Below, one piece after another: positions 41,148-53,560 of a DNA stretch of 64,000 nt (the stretch's first letter is position 1; every line of letters begins with the position of its first letter). Both the position numbers and the translations under genes were made by a program. Source of the DNA: Dendrophyllia cribrosa (lineage: Eukaryota; Cnidaria; Anthozoa; Scleractinia; Dendrophylliidae). A model generated the notes under the pieces. The model made no database searches and was not told where the DNA came from. It saw nothing but the letters and a program-made list of their open reading frames with translations. Where the stretch lies: NCBI GenBank assembly GCA_024195265.1, contig JAJLRJ010000004.1, forward strand, positions 29,090,434 to 29,154,433. The letters run 5' to 3'.

Positions 41148-42021
41148 TATCATCATCATCATCATCACATCGTCATCATCATCATCACATCATCACCATC
41201 ATCATCATCATCATCATTGTCATCATCATCACCTTTATCATTTTTGTTTTCCATGCACGTAACGAATCACCGTAACAGCTTTTGATGGAATGCCGAAATG
41301 CCAGGGAACAAGCTGGATCCTCCATATAGTTTTCGTTGAAAACATTAAACACTTAATGACTGTTCCCGATGGAAAGTGAATTTTGTTTCCCGAGAATCTC
41401 GATGTCGAGGGAAACAAAATTTACTGTTTCCATCGGGAACAGTCCTTACGTGATTTGTTATATAGGTTTACATACATACATTCGGTTTCTTCGTCGTGAA
41501 AAAAAAAACGCAGTTTGATAAACGCGCTGAGCACTCTATAGACCCTATTCATAAATGGCGGCCGGTTTATTATTCTTTTATATTCATGCTAATCAGCCCA
41601 ACTAGCCTCGTTAGCATGTGCAAAATTCAAAATAATTTTTGCTTTAAAATGAGGCTAGTTGGGCTGATTAGCATGAATATAAAAGAATAAATAAATCGGC
41701 CGCCATTTATGAATAGGGTCTATGTGAACATCAATCGCATCATAATCATGCCACCCGTTTGTCGCGGGGTGATTACCTGCGCTAGCGGGCAACAGTGCAC
41801 TGTATCCTCTGACGTAAAAAATGTTGCCCGCTTTCGCAATTGTTGCCCGCTCATGGACGTTTGGCGGGAAAGTTTGTGTGTTAGATTGTTCATTGCCGTT
41901 ATAGGACATGTCACGGCAACGAACGATAAATGTACGTGAACATGGCAAAAAAAATGACTCAATCTGGCTGCTCAAGAACTCCATTTTTTTCATTATTGTA
42001 TTGAATGACTTCCATTTTAAG
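40944..42021 (+). other. Intron with (ATC)n microsatellite and fold-back elements
   Basis: A long (ATC)n/(CAT)n tract at about 41000-41240, a fold-back pair at 41357-41447 (GACTGTTCCCGATGG and its complement), and a longer one at 41537-41608 / 41651-41724. No gene. Confidence 0.7.
41537..41724. repeat. Hairpin MITE, ~72-bp arms
   Basis: ATAGACCCTATTCATAAATG with its complement at the far end; arms continue through TCATGCTAATCAGCCCAACT, with a ~40-bp loop. Confidence 0.85.
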
Positions 42022-42170
42022 GTCACTATCGAGCTCTTGGTCGAGTCATCTACGTCAGTTACTTGAAGGAGCAGTTAGAAACGCAAAAACATTTGAACTT
42101 TAAGGCCGCCCGAGAAACAATGGATCTCGTCGAGCAATTGGATATCTTAGCGGACACTCTGTACATTGAG
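42022..42170 (+). CDS. Discoidin/collagen gene exon 9: helical segment, GC donor
   Basis: Acceptor TTTAAG, phase 1 in (G|GT). It reads HYRALGRVIYVSYLKEQLE, FKAARETMDLVEQLDILADT, LYIE: a charged helical region, perhaps an oligomerisation helix. The exon ends ATTGAG|GCAAGT, a non-canonical GC donor in the strong AG|GCAAGT context, in phase 0. This agrees with the next exon's frame. Confidence 0.75.
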
Positions 42171-43864
42171 GCAAGTTGTTTTAAAAATAGTTTTTGGACA
42201 CAAGAACTAAGGTATAGTTTTACACATTTCAATTATTTATGATAGTAAATGCACAGAAGAACCTTTTAGGTATTTTATATGTGTTTCTCATTGGACAGAC
42301 AAGAAGTTGGAAAGTGTCGAGGACTATAGTCGTAAAAAAAGTTATGCGAAGGACAGGGAATGATACTTTATTTATACCTATAAAACACTTAATATTTTTT
42401 TTATTTGTCATAAATTAAAACAAAGTAAATACATAACATTATCTTGCAGTGGACATATCAAGGTTTGGCATATTTAATTTTTTTTCTCGGATACCAAGTT
42501 TGTTTGTCAATAACTGACATTCTGCCAGGATATGAGTGTTAACATAATAATGTAATCGCGTTCGAAGAACGCAATTCTAATTTCGTGTTTGTTGTCCTGT
42601 GCCTTGCATGCAGTAAAATTGAGATTTTTTGGTGTCCGGTCTTCCAAATGGCCGCTCCTCTTGCTTTTTTTCAGGGGCTCATTTCCGCCTGAAATTCCTT
42701 CGAACGCGTCTCCATAATCTCCGATTACTGCTAGTAATATATATAAATTTAGAGCATTTTAAAATTTCTCAATGCTCTTACAGTAACCCAACATAAAACA
42801 TAAAAAATACAAGAAGAAAACTATAGACTATAGACTGTAACGCTACTATATTACTGTATAATACTGCTATAATACAACAATAATATGCAAGAATAATAAA
42901 ATTAAAATTCACAAATTGAAAAGATTGGTTTTAAGTTGTGATTTAAAAGTGTTAGCAGATTTACAGTTGCGAAGGTGTAAAGGAAGCGAGTTCCATAACA
43001 TGGCGGAGGCAACAGAAAAAGATATATCCCTGTATGATTTTGTAAAACATTTGGCAACTGACAAGTAATCACAGCTAGAAGACCTTAAAGATCTAATTCG
43101 CTGGTATCCAGAAATTAGTTCAGATATACAGCTACTTCAATTAACGTTGTCGGATGAAAGCTCAAAGCCAAGACCGCAAGGTGGTATGGGTAATTGTAAA
43201 TAGCCATTCTAGTTTCCGGTTTTCATTGCGGGCGCGACGGGAAAAAGTAGTAAGTCACGGTTAATTTTCCTTTCTCTATTTCAACTTGAAAGCCGTCGCT
43301 ACAAATTAAGCTCCTGGACAATCCATTCACTTTTGACAAACCAAACAAATTGGAACGACTGCAGTCGTTGTTTAAGCTCCTTATTGTTGATTTTGGTGAA
43401 TTTATGCATAAAAATTCCATACTACCTTGCGGTCTTGGCTTTTGGCTGTTTCATCCGACAACGTTAATTGAAATAGCTGTATAAACTGGAGACTGTCCAT
43501 TTAACGCCTTAAATGTCAACACAAGTATTTTGAAACTAATACGCTTGTGAATCGGAAGCCAGTGCATGACAATACAGAATATTGTGTGATTAATTTGACA
43601 AGAGCAAACAAGACACAGTATTCCACCAGCAAAGCAATCGCAAGGTCACAAATTATTGCAAATATTTCAGTACTAACCATCCACTTTATATAATTATGAC
43701 GAAAGCACCCAATTTCCATTTTATTGACGCTTTAAATCCCCACCGACGTACGCGTAGTACCACAGTTCGTTTGGATTATTAGACCAGACCGATTTGCAAT
43801 TAGGGATTAAAAGGCGTTTCACCTTCAACTGGCACTTGTATTGACGTTGTTGTTCTTTCTATAG
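42171..43864 (+). other. Intron with a long inverted repeat
   Basis: AT-rich. Near 43127-43195 and 43423-43490 lie inverted copies (CAATTAACGTTGTCGGATGA and complement; CCAAGACCGCAAGGT and complement). No gene is supported. Confidence 0.55.
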
Positions 43865-44056
43865 GGCGTTGTTGAGCTGTTTGGCATCAATACTGTCAAT
43901 ATATTCGCGCGGAAGATAGTTGCCAAACCAGGAAGCAAAATCATGGTGTCTACACTGATTGGATTCAAGAGTATAGAAATGCTGTCACTCCAGGGACCGT
44001 CGATACTGATGGAAGCTCTGGAGAGGACGGTAAACCAGGTGTCGACGGACCACACG
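43865..44056 (+). CDS. Discoidin/collagen gene exon 10: contains an internal frameshift
   Basis: Entering in phase 0 the exon reads VELFGINTVNIFARKIVAKP and GFKSIEMLSLQGPS, sensible protein. From about 44000 the sensible frame is a different one: DTDGSSGEDGKPGVDGPH, the first Gly-X-Y collagen-like piece. That second frame has the right phase (1) for the next exon. So a one-base loss or gain near 44000 breaks the exon, either as a real mutation or as a base-call error. 192 bp; donor CACG|GTGCGT. Confidence 0.7.
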
Positions 44057-44331
44057 GTGCGTTCAGTTAATTTGCGTAAGATGTCACCATTTGAAGATAA
44101 TGTACGTATTAATTTTCATCGTATACTTTTCTGAAGCCATATGACACTACTAGACATTTCGAAACAGACGTGAAAGGGACAAAATTGAAATGAGAAGCAC
44201 GTATAACTATAAATGGGGATTCCAAGGTGATTCCCAGATAACCAGGCATTTAAAGGGGGTTTTACGATAAAAGGGGTTGTATTTTGGGACTGATACGGAT
44301 CCATGTTTCTTCTTATTATTATTGCTTTTAG

Positions 44332-44444
44332 TTGAAATATACTGTGAAAGAATCGATGGAAGTTTTACTGCACATTCAAAAGGAGGAAAAGGTCACAAAG
44401 GGCAAGATGGTGGTACAGGTCATAGCGGCATTGACGGAGCAAAT
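44332..44444 (+). CDS. Discoidin/collagen gene exon 11: collagen-like
   Basis: Acceptor TTTTAG, donor GCAAAT|GTAAGA, phase 1 in, 0 out. It reads EIYCERIDGSFTAHS, then short Gly-X-Y repeats (GGKGHKGQDGGTGHSGIDGA). Triple-helix segments this short occur in invertebrate matrix and lectin-like proteins. Confidence 0.82.
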
Positions 44445-44802
44445 GTAAGAAAAAATGTCCACTGAGTTTCTCAAAAATAACGATTGGCATCAACAACCAA
44501 ACAGACCGGGATATTTCTCGTAGCAAACCTTGATGTAATTTCTGTAAATACCACGACAAATGTTATGCAATGGCAGCATAACACTGAGAGACTGGTGTCA
44601 CGTTCATGGTCAGCAAAATATATTTTGCAATAACTGTGTGAATTTCCGCACTCTGATTGGCTTAGAGCTATTGTCAAAAAGAGTATAGACAATGAAAATG
44701 AAAATGAAAATGACGTGTAGGTAACGCATCGCGGGGAGTTTTCTCAAACTTTTGTTGTTACCGATTATCAGTTCAAACAGGGGAAATGCAATTGAAACTG
44801 GA

Positions 44803-45050
44803 ATAGACTTTTTTGTGCTTGGTGACCTGGCCTTTGAATGGAAGCGAGGCTGGAGGTGACCTTATTACGATACAGAACTTAGTGCTTTTCATATGTAAAT
44901 TTAGCTAGTTAGCATGAGAAAAACTTTATTAACGTATGTAAAGCACTAAGGGCTGTATCAAAACAAGGTCACCTCCAGTCTCGTTTCCATTCAAAAGCCA
45001 GGTTACCAAACACACAACAGTAAAATGGTCTATTCTTGAGAAGAATGCTC
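44803..45050. repeat. Long inverted repeat (fold-back element) in the intron
   Basis: Arms at about 44803-44905 and 44937-45048 share GTGACCTGG...TTTGAATGGAA and CTGGAGGTGACCTT in opposite orientation, with mismatches. Confidence 0.7.
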
Positions 45051-45384
45051 TCTCGCCAGTTCAATTTATTGTACAATCAGCCTAACTTGCCTGTTAAATT
45101 AAGTGTGAGGCAAATAAATCAATAATAAAGTAAGTAGTGTTTACAACATGAGCGTCCGTGTTGTATCAAATTTAAAATCACAAGCCGAAGGAGAGAGATT
45201 GCTTTGAAGATGTGATGCAACACGGACGCGAATATTGTAGGCTATACTTAAGAAATGAAAATGAAATGCTAATTAGTTACAACCACAGCATACATCCACT
45301 GGTGGTTGTGACTATAATTAGCATTTCAAAGCTGTTCTGTATTAGGATTGCAGCACTTAAGAAATCGGGCCTATTTTCTTAAAG

Positions 45385-45517
45385 GGGGATGACCGTAACC
45401 CAAACGACTGCACTAAATTGTCCAGCTTTGATCCAGGAACATGCAAACTTAAACAAAGAGGATACAACGGTGCAGACGGAACAGATGGAACTGACGGAGG
45501 AAATGCCGGAAGACCAG
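45385..45517 (+). CDS. Discoidin/collagen gene exon 12: collagen-like
   Basis: Acceptor TTAAAG, donor ACCAG|GTACAG, phase 0 in, 1 out. It reads GDDRNPNDCTKLSSFDPGTC, KLKQRG, then Gly-X-Y (NGADGTDGTDGGNAGRPG). A cysteine pair precedes the collagen-like part, as in exons 13 and 14. Confidence 0.85.
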
Positions 45518-46079
45518 GTACAGTAAACTTTGTTTTTTCATCGTGGGTTGAGCATAATGGGGGCCAGGTTATTGGGTGCTTGTCCTTGGACTAATAGCAA
45601 TGTTATTAATAGATTTATTCAAACTCACACACGCGCCACATGCATGAGGCTAACACAACGGAGCTTTACCCGATTTCTGTAGCATTTAGCAACTAGTGGT
45701 ATTGCTGTGCCCCTCTTTACAGGATGATGGTCCGTCATAGGGTTATCTCGCCGGTATCCATTTGCCGAATGTTATGTAATACCTTAGGGAAGCTCTATTT
45801 TATCTTCTGTAATTTTTGTTAACGCAGTCTTGTATAAAGAACTTTGTGTTTTCATTTGTTATATACGCTGTAATCGAAGAAGCTGTTAAGACCGAAACGT
45901 TTTTCAAAATTATTAATTGTCAGAAATTGTACATGTCTGTCCTGCGGCTCATCTTTAGAACTTATTTGTTTAGGTGTTGGAATAGAAAACCTTGAGAAAG
46001 GTAGATAGATCCATACATATATTTGTTGTTTTATTTTAGTTTTAATTATTTTAAAGTTATAAGTATATCGGGTCCACAT

Positions 46080-47832
46080 CTCCATGCTAACGCCTGTCAG
46101 CATGGCACCTCCGTTAACAAGACTCTTTTACACCTGTATTCAGAGTGGGCAGTGGCCAAGTAGCTGGAAGCGAGGAGTCTGGAGCCCAGTCTTCAAAAAA
46201 GAAGACAGGACTGATTGTGCTAATTACAGACCTGTAACAGTCTTGAGCGTAATAGCAAAAGTGTTCGAATCATTGCTCAGTAAACAGATCAAAGAGAGCA
46301 TTGATAGTCATTTATACGATAAAATGTCAGCCTATAGGAAGACACACAGCTGTGAGACTAACCTAATCCGTTTGGTAGAGGACTGGAGAAAAGCAATGGA
46401 TAACAAAGAGTGCGTTGCGGTGTTGTCAACAGACATGAGCAAAGCATTTGATTCGTTACATCACGCGCATATGATTAAGAAACTCGAAGCCTACGGGTTT
46501 TCTAATATGTCCTTACAGCTTATGCGTTCCTATTTCAACGAACGGAAAAACTGTGTCAAAATAAACGGTATGACAAGCACATGGAAGGATCAGTTAAGGG
46601 CTGCCCACAGGGTTCATCGCTTGGTCCGTTGCTATGGAACTTGTTTCAAAATGACCTGTCTCTAAACGTACACACTAGTAACTTGTTCATGTATGCTGAT
46701 GACCATCAGGTTTATTTAAGTGGACCAAAAATCCAGGATGTAATCCTCGATCTTACGAAGGAAGCGGAAAATGTTACGCAGTGGTACAAGGCAAACTTTC
46801 TCCATGCTAACCAAAAGAAATACCAAGTTTCGACCCTGGTGCCCCCAAGGAGCGATAAGGTCGTAAAGGATGAATGCACCCTTAACATCGATCATCAAGA
46901 GCTCAAACCAACAGCAAATCTGAGGATTCTAGGAGTAAATATTGATGACGATCTAACTTTCAGTGACCACATCAGTGACATCTGTAAAATAACCAGTAAG
47001 AAAGTAGGATCGCTGGCAAGACTCCGCAATTTGATCCCATGTAAGACCAAACTCCAGTTATATCTAACAGCAGTTCTTCCCAATTTAACGTACTGTCAAT
47101 CAGTATGGCACTTTTGTAAGAAATCGGACAGCGAAAGTTGGAAAGGGTGCAAGAACGTGCTTTAAGAGTTATTTTTAACAGCCAAACAGCCGACACTTAT
47201 GAAGATCTACTACGTCGTGCAGAATTGCCCTCCCTATATAATAGGCAGGTCCAAGATATTGCGATTTTAATGTACAAAGTTCGATATGGCCTCTCTCCCA
47301 ACTACATAGCGGAAATTTTTAAGACTCAAAAATAATAAAAGGTACTCTTTAAGAAATGCTGACTTTGACATTCCCCGATACACCTCGGTGAGATACGGCA
47401 AACACTCCATAAGATACCTTGGTCCATGTCTCTGGTCAAAACCAAAAACAAGTGATCGGCAGCATAGGACATTGGACAGTTTCCGAAAATATATAAGAAA
47501 GAAAGACCAAGCTACTTTGATTGAGGACGGGTGTGTTAATTGTAAAACATTTGCATTACTTAATTTTTTTGCTTGAAGTATGTAAATTGTAAACTTATTT
47601 TAGCGTAGTTAATTCATCTTTTTAATGACCTTGTATATTGATCGATTATTTTATATCACGTTTTAAATGTAAATATTTTAGACAGTGAAGAATTGTAAAT
47701 TTTTAACTTATCTTAGCATAATTCATATTTATTTTTACTTTTTTTTTAGTGTCCACAATTAGCTAGTAAGCTAAATACTTTGACACTCAAATAAAGTTTA
47801 TTATAATAATGATTATTATTATTATTATTATG
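46080..47832 (+). mobile_element. 5'-truncated Jockey/CR1-type LINE, decayed
   Basis: Reverse-transcriptase motifs: KKEDRTDCANYRPVTVLSV, motif A STDMSKAFDSL, GCPQGSSLGPLLWNLFQND, and the catalytic box MYADDHQVY, followed by ILGVNIDDDLTFSDHI. Frameshifts near 46600 and 47140 and a stop at 47333-47335 separate four frames. The 3' end has AATAAAG and an (ATT)n tail, typical for this LINE group. It sits in the intron between exons 12 and 13, in the same direction as the gene. Confidence 0.88.
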
Positions 47833-48654
47833 CTCATTGCTGATGACTTTTAATCCCGAACCTCAGCTATCACATGCGTTGACTGGGGCTGACGTTTAAA
47901 GGTACTTCGGGCCGCCTCTGAAGTAGAGTGAGGAAATGAAAATTTGTTGGCTTTCGACTCCCGCTCTCTGCCTCATATAAACTCAGGGCTATAATATTAT
48001 AGTCGTACCTCCCTGTACGACCACCTCTCGTGATCATCGAGCGATCATCTTTCTTAAAGGCCCACCTTCACCCAAAAGACGTTGCGGTCGTTTGTTTTTG
48101 TTTTGAAATGCTCCATTGTTCATACGTGTGATCTGATTGGTTGCACGCATTCAAGCGTGAATTTCGTGTTACACGAAATTCAGCACAGAAAGTGATCACG
48201 GCGCGCACAGCATTTTTGGTGAAAGGTGGGCTTTCAAGTGACCACTTTTCCAAATTACATCGTTGAAACTTCTCGTAACCGACCGCGACCACATTCAACG
48301 CTGATAGTTTGAATTTGAATTTTTCTATTGTTTCTATTGTTTCTAACCTCTGTTAAGCGACCACTCGCCCATATTTCGATGTCACTACAGACGCAAATAA
48401 TGAATTAAGTGTTACAGTACAAGTCTGTCCCTGTTCTGTACACCTGTACACATAAACACCAAAACACCTATCAAAGTTTTAAACTTTTATTTTCTTTCAT
48501 ACTAGATAAATATTCGATAAATCAATAGTATATCTAAATTCTTAATATTATTTTAGTAGTACAACTTTTATAAGCTGTATGATTATTATTTATAAATATG
48601 CAATTCAACCCTAGGGCTGCTCAGGTATTTATTAAATAAACTATCCGTCTATCT

Positions 48655-49327
48655 ATCTTGGGGTCACTATTGACAACAAATTAAGATTTGATAAACATGT
48701 CACAAAAGTTTGCAGAAAGGTATCTGCACAGGTCGCAGTTCTGAAGCGCATGAGAAACCTGCTTCCTCTTGAAATCAGAAAGAAAATATATACATGCTTT
48801 ATTGCCCCACACTTTAACTATTGTGCTGAAACATGGCATTTTTGTACCAAGACTTCAGCAGATAAGCTAGAGAAAGTAAACGAACGAGCTCTACGCTTTG
48901 TATTTAAGGATAAGAGCACTCCATACAACGAACTGGTAAAAATGATATATGGAACCACCTTGAAAGAGCAAAGAACTACGGAAATTGTTAGTACAGTTTA
49001 CAAACTGCTAACCAACGATAATGCACTACAAAGCTTAAGCGATTTATTAGAACTTCGGCAATGCACATACTATAAAGCATTCTGTAAAATTTTAAACGAT
49101 ACTGATATACTTGATATACCTATTTGAAATAATTTTAATTTAATTTTTATATTGATATTTAAATAGTCTTATAAGTCAATGTAATATACTTTCTTATCTT
49201 AATTAGTTTTTAATTGTACTTATATTTATTTATTTATTTATTAATTTTTGTGGCTGTACCTGTAAATTAGCTGGATAGCTAACTGTATGGTTCACGGTAA
49301 ATAAAGGTTCATTGTATTGTATTGTAT
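48655..49327 (+). mobile_element. Second LINE 3' fragment (Jockey-like)
   Basis: Frame entering at about 48655 reads LGVTIDNKLRFDKHVTKVC, RMRNLLPLEIRKKIYTCFIA, FNYCAETWHFC, ERALRFVFKD and stops at 49127, the C-terminal end of a reverse-transcriptase polyprotein. The 3' tail ends in repeated TTGTA just before 49327. No catalytic domain remains. It is a different family from the element at 46080. Confidence 0.8.
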
Positions 49328-49429
49328 CTATCCATCTATACGTTGTAATTAGTTTTTTACAGGTTCATATGATTTAATGTTAAGACCCTCTGTAGTCTGG
49401 CCTCTCGTAAGCGACCACCTTGAGCGGGG

Positions 49430-49572
49430 TCGTAGCTGTCCAAACGATGTCTGTGATTGGCGAACGATACAATTGATATATCACTTGAACAATGCCCCTA
49501 TCCCTAATCCCTATCCCAGCGGGACATATCTGTTGTTTACTTAGCGAATCACAGACATCGTTTGGACAAGTG
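49430..49572. repeat. Short fold-back pair in the intron before exon 13
   Basis: TGTCCAAACGATGTCTGTGA (49439-49458) and its complement (49549-49568) bracket ~90 bp. The flanks carry repeat-like motifs. No gene here. Confidence 0.6.
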
Positions 49573-49829
49573 CGGGACTACCCAGAACCACTTTGGCTTT
49601 GCATTTTGCGTGGTCGCTTACGGAAGGTTTAACTGTAAAAATTATTATACCAGGTGCTTCCTTCAGGGTAAAAACACTGATGTATGTCCATGGATCAACC
49701 TTACGAGTAATTGACTGTGCGCATGCTTAGGGTTTTTGCCAAACCGCAGAGTGACTTGTGACTTCCCATTCAATTTAATTATAGTTACATAAACATTTTG
49801 TTTACCTTTTTGTTTATCGACATTTGTAG

Positions 49830-49949
49830 GAGACGGTGGTAGCGCTGGGCATCTAAAACTTCGCTACATGACGATCACGGGTCAAGTGCATTTAACGTCA
49901 TGCGCAGGATCTGGAGCGCAGCCGGCCAACAATGGACAAGGGAAAAGAG
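49830..49949 (+). CDS. Discoidin/collagen gene exon 13
   Basis: Acceptor TTGTAG, donor AAGAG|GTGAGA, 120 bp, phase 1 in and out. It reads GDGGSAGHLKLRYMTITGQV, HLTSCAGSGAQPANNGQGKR. The Gly-rich start continues the collagen-like pattern of exon 12. Confidence 0.82.
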
Positions 49950-51930
49950 GTGAGATATCGATTACTAGTGACATAATTATAATAAAATTGATTAGCATCG
50001 ACAAAATATCCTTCAGAGAGACCAATTTAGAAACACAGTGGGAATTAAATAGATAATATTCGTACTGCACGCTAGTTCCAGTTCAATACCGTGAATACGA
50101 ATAATGTCTATTACCAGAGTTTAAAATACGCGTCTGGGCCAGAATGCTAATTAGTTAAACATACAATTTTAAAATTGCTGTACCTAATTTTATTTCTCTT
50201 TTTTCTGTCTTACCCGCAAAACAGCGATTGACCAAAAATTTGAAAGTAAAGAATATAATTATTCCTCCTCCTCTCCTTTGCAAAGCAATCTGTAATCTGT
50301 GAAATCTGGAATTAATAAAACTTTTAAAAAGCCAAATTATCAGCTCAAATGCAAAAGCAATGAACTAATAAAATATTAATGATCACGATATTCAGTTGCC
50401 TTTTGCGTGTGATTCCATTGCGTTTAAAGTAGAAGTAAATCGAGGAAAAAGCAAATGTAGCCTGTTTTTCCATAAAATTCGTAAAGTATCTCCGAAATTG
50501 TCACGGTTGGGTTCTGCAACAGCGATTTCATTATAATCAGCTCTTCGTGAGCATGAAACTTGATGATTCCCATGCATTGTGCTTCTATGCTGCCAGAAAT
50601 TAGAAAGTTTTGCACATATCGCCTCACAGCCCACTTCGACACCCCTAGACAGAAACATGACTCCTCCTTCGAATGCTGCAAAAAATGCCTGAACCAAATA
50701 ACCCCCGACCGGAGGTCTCCAGGATACGGTGCGGGCATTTTTGTCGACGGTGAAGGTCCATGCTCCCATAACGCACCGCAGGCTATGAAAAATGGATCAT
50801 GCATCACGCATCATAGATGCATGGATGGATGGATGGATGGATGGATGGATTGATAAGTTAAACCTTTATTTTAACACGATAAAAATCTAAGCTACAGAGC
50901 TTGTGGGGTCGTGTGTAAAATAAATAGTTAAATAATACAATATAATAACAAGTAATAGTAAAAAATATAAATGCTGCTAGTCGGATCAATAAAGTATATA
51001 TGTATGTATGTATGTATGTATGTAACCTTTTTTTGAAATATATGTATATATTTTTTATACGATGTGATGTCACAAAACAGTAACTCGAATTTCACGCTCG
51101 GTGGTGATGATCGCCACCGAGCGTGAAACTCGAGTTACTGTTTTGTAACATCACATCGTGTAAAAAACATATTCCTGCTCTACTATATGTATCAAGCACT
51201 CTCTGTCCAAGTGACGACAATCGAGGTGATCTGATCTGATCAACTGAAGATTCGACTTGGCATTTAATTACTAACTAGTTTCGTACCGCACAACATGTGC
51301 GGAACTCATCGCAGATAAAAAAGCCAAATGAAAAGTAACATAAAAAAACCAATCAAATTTATCGAGTATCGAACGCCGTCGCACGAGGGAAATTGCTTTG
51401 TTATTTACAAGACATCAATTTCACTAAACTGTGCCAGACTTTCTCGATATTCAACAATGTGGATATTAGACAATTATTCGCCACTTTAGAAACGAGAAGG
51501 AAACTGGGCCGAGTGAACTTTCGCATCGACTTCTGGGACTGTTACTGGGGACAGAGACAAAAGAAGCGTCCCCTGTAACAATCCTAGAAGTCGTTGCGAA
51601 AGTTCACTCGGCCCAGTTTCCTTCTCGTTTCTAAAGTGGCGAATGGATATTCAATAATATGGATGTTATGATAACACGAGTCGTTGAGCGTGAGCTGCAT
51701 TTGTCTTACGTTAGTGTTGCAAGTGTTCTAGACTGGCTTTGTTTACATGTCTCTGCTTACATATTTTTTTACAGCCATCATGTAACAAATCTGAGGTGCC
51801 ACCGTTACAAGTGTATTCATGCACTTACAGAATGAACAACCAGTATCGTTACAAAGAATAAAGTTGTAAGCAAGTGGGACACTTTTATCAACGTTAACAC
51901 GAAGTAGTTAATTTGTGCGTCTGTTTTTAG
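49950..51930 (+). other. Intron with hairpin MITEs and a reverse-strand ORF pair
   Basis: Contains an (ATGG)n tract at 50820-50849, an (ATGT)n tract near 51000, a very regular fold-back at 51052-51166 (CACGCTCGGTGG and complement with a 9-bp loop), and another at 51477-51646 (GTTTCCTTCTCGTTTCTAAA and complement). The minus-strand open frames at 50392-50807 overlap each other in different frames. Pieces such as RYVQNFLISGS and NPTVTISEILYEFYGKTG look like fragments of an old transposon HTH region, but support is weak. Confidence 0.5.
51052..51166. repeat. Long perfect-type hairpin, ~52-bp arms
   Basis: Left arm TTTATACGATGTGATGTCAC...CACGCTCGGTGG and right arm its complement with only a few mismatches; loop TGATGATCG. 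Would form a strong cruciform or RNA hairpin. Confidence 0.85.
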
Positions 51931-52089
51931 GTGGTGATGGGGGAGTAGGCGGAAGAGGCGTGGAGTGTAGGACACGTCGTAGACAAAGTTCTGCTCGAGA
52001 GATTATTCCATACATAGACTGCCTATTTGTGCGGTATCTAGGGAGATCTACCTCTGGTACACCAGGGAATAACGGGAATCCAGGATCAA
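51931..52089 (+). CDS. Discoidin/collagen gene exon 14: collagen-like
   Basis: Acceptor TTTTAG, donor GATCAA|GTAAGA, 159 bp, phase 1 in and out. It starts GGDGGVGGRGVEC, then a basic stretch (RTRRRQSSAREIIPY), IDCLFVRYLG, then GTPGNNGNPGS. The gene must continue beyond; no further exon could be supported before the assembly gap. Confidence 0.82.
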
Positions 52090-53560
52090 GTAAGATAGAT
52101 AAAATAAACTTCCTTTACGTGTATATGTTGACAAACGAGATGAAGTAGTTCATTGCTGACTTCTAGGTGTTTGGATACCAGATGAAACATTATTTTGAGT
52201 GTTTGATAAAGCTTGATATAGAAAAAAAAAGGAATAAAATCGCCAAAATCGATCCTAATTAACATCGGGTTTCCAAACCACTATCATGCTTATGATTTTC
52301 TTTGTCCAAAGTTGATGAATTATTAATGAGTTTGCATGAGACGGACTATCAAGTTCGGCTTAAACTCATATTGAAAGGATACTTAAAGTGCCTATGAAAT
52401 GTTTTTTTTTCTCGTTTTTAAGTAGTCTATTGTGTCCAAAGAACGAAAATAATAATCATTTTCCGAGGAAAGCAAAGAAAATCGTTTTTTAGCCGCTCGA
52501 AGATGCGTCACTTCGGTTGAAAAGTGGCTCCAATTTTTGGAGAGCCTGGGGCGAGTGGGAGTGAGTGATGACGAAATTACGTAGATAGTATAACACATTG
52601 GTTTGTTTACGCTAATATATATATAGATAGTCTGAGCCTAACAGCGTCGCTCTCTGAACAGAAAGCCGATGATAAGCTCAGCTTAACTAAGGTGAAAGGT
52701 CGGAAGCACAAGAATTAAGATTGACGACTGGGCTATTTTTCAATTTTAGCAATTCTCAAAAACAGTATTACGCGACCGTCTGCACAGTACATTTAGACCG
52801 TACAAAAGTTCACAAAACAACTTTTTCTCGGTCTAGAATAATTAGTTTGACTAATTTCCGAATAAAATACACCTGTTGCGTATCAAAAATTGCCCGAGAA
52901 ACTGATTTGGAAATCAAAATTGCAAAAAAATATACAAACATATTTGCATAAGGCGGCGCGAGTGAAGTTTAGAACTATAAAATCCAAGTCTTGTTTTGTT
53001 TACATAAAATCGCTTTTCAACCTATGTAATGAATGAATAAACACATAAAAATGGACAACAAAATCGTCTTTTGAAAACAATTATTCAAATATCTATTAGT
53101 TTATGTTTGAAAGCAAAACACGTACCATTTATAGCGCATCAAGGCACTAGAGCTGTCCTCGATGAAATTCAAGATAACATATGTCTCCAAAACTAAAGAG
53201 AATACAGAGGAAAAGTCAATCAAAAATTGATATCAACATAAATTCCCATCGAAAAATGTGATTTATGTTACCTTTAAGTCACTGGACAGCTGCTCGGAAA
53301 TTCGTTAAAACTCCGCGTCTTAGGTTCTGAAATCCGTATTAATAAAGAAAAAACATCTTCCCGCATTGCTCCTGCATTGATAAAAACGTATGAAGTTCTT
53401 CGAAGCAATATTTTATCCCTGAAAGCTCTTCTTTTTCCACTAACGCGGCTTCTGAGTATCCCTTAATTAGTATCCCTGTCTTGAGTAGCTAACCGCGAAA
53501 AAAATGCAGGGAAATAACGACTTTACTGCTCCGCTAAACACTACGAAAGATCCAACTTTT
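52090..53560. other. Intron sequence, no gene recognised
   Basis: AT-rich with scattered short open frames and no motif. The first ~350 bases are repeated after the gap at about 63648-64000. Confidence 0.55.

Noticed and set aside
40985..41285. His-, Ser- or Ile-rich open frames
   Set aside because: Translation of an (ATC)n microsatellite in three frames.
50392..50807. Two overlapping minus-strand frames as a real gene
   Set aside because: Overlapping frames, no motif that can be defended, no splice context. At most an old transposon fragment.
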